From CAZAQB01 sp964487155 (GTDB taxonomy: Bacteria; Pseudomonadota; Gammaproteobacteria; Nitrococcales; Nitrococcaceae): a stretch of 6,361 nucleotides of DNA. Location: positions 1 through 6,361 of the forward strand of contig CAZAQB010000184.1 in assembly GCA_964487155.1 (NCBI GenBank). Reading direction: 5' to 3'. The position numbers and the translations under genes were made by a program. Positions 6,142 through 6,361 of the stretch are shown here, in pieces. Positions within the stretch are counted from its first letter, which is position 1. Each line of letters opens with the position of its first letter. The notes under the pieces were generated by a model, which searched no databases, was not told the origin of the DNA, and saw only the letters and a list, made by a program, of their open reading frames with translations.

Positions 6142-6310
6142 CTAGCAGCCTGTCGGACTTAGGGTGCTCCTACTGCGCCGGCGGGATAGCGGCCCATTTT
6201 TCCGATCCTTTTCGTCAAATAGCTACGGCTATTCTCCTCAAACGATCGACAAACTGGCCTCGCTCTCCCACTCGGCTCGCGACGGGCACCTAAGTCCGAA
6301 AGACTGCTAG
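6142..6310. mobile_element. palindromic MITE-like element flanked by CTAG
   Basis: Terminal inverted repeats CAGCCTGTCGGACTTAGG (6146-6163) and its complement (6289-6306) match at 16 of 18 positions, and CTAG flanks both ends (6142-6145, 6307-6310). The centre is a hairpin AATAGC-TACG-GCTATT (6218-6233) whose midpoint coincides with that of the whole element, and the arms between are imperfectly complementary (both start from GGCC and contain GATC). It has no coding capacity. The form is that of a non-autonomous foldback element moved by a transposase elsewhere; the CTAG could be a target duplication. An IS5-like mobiliser (YTAR-type targets) is possible but not shown. Confidence 0.75.
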
Positions 6311-6361
6311 AAGTTGTACTGGGCGCTGAACTGGATGCGGTTGTTGTCGCCGTCCTCGCCC
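6307..6361 (-). CDS. C-terminal end of an outer-membrane beta-barrel protein (partial)
   Basis: Only the last 17 complete codons are in the window, reading GEDGDNNRIQFSAQYNF followed by TAG (6307-6309). An amphipathic last strand with alternating residues and a terminal Phe is the assembly signal recognised by the Bam machinery in outer-membrane barrels, and the acidic Asn/Asp turn before it suits a porin such as the OprO/OprP type. The family is a guess from few residues. The stop codon lies in the CTAG at the end of the palindromic element, and a terminator follows beyond that element. Confidence 0.55.
   Translation of the reverse strand, partial: GEDGDNNRIQFSAQYNF

Overview
The window is GC-rich chromosomal DNA from a Gram-negative bacterium. 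Codon use, the gene families and a porin-like C-terminus ending in Phe suggest a high-GC gammaproteobacterium, possibly a Chromatiales/Ectothiorhodospiraceae-type organism. That placement is inference; there is no rRNA or marker gene here.

Layout. Bases 1-226 are a repeat-filled 3' flank. A three-gene minus-strand operon follows, transcribed right to left: universal stress protein (2573-2103), M14 zinc carboxypeptidase (2090-999) and alpha/beta hydrolase (1009-218). A 174-base divergent intergenic region (2574-2747) separates it from a plus-strand integral membrane protein of the DUF2189 type (2748-3521). That gene converges on a minus-strand nine-TPR sulfotransferase (5889-3877), and the gap between them (3522-3876) is almost entirely repeats. 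To the right lie a minus-strand GC hairpin terminator (6092-6116), a 169-base palindromic MITE-like element (6142-6310), and the last codons of an outer-membrane barrel protein (6361-6307).

The unusual part is the non-coding DNA. Two heptamer families, GGTACTG and AGGACTG (CAGTCCT on the other strand), recur at two loci about 3.5 kb apart as parts of larger cassettes. These carry inverted heptamers, a conserved 37-base tail with a GGTGGGT hairpin arm, and a GC-rich stem-loop. One 100-base cassette is duplicated perfectly at a 240-base offset. All four gene 3' ends in the window touch or nearly touch repeat DNA, and three of the four stop codons lie inside repeat sequence (two in AGGACTG arrays, one in the CTAG at the end of the MITE-like element). 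AGGACTG tandems contain TGA in every frame on one strand and no stop on the other; both genes that run into an array do so on the stop-containing strand.

The protein genes belong to known families. The usp-peptidase-hydrolase operon is compact and probably co-translated in part, but its substrate is not evident. The TPR-sulfotransferase has clear PAPS-binding motifs. No phage, CRISPR array, tRNA or rRNA was seen.
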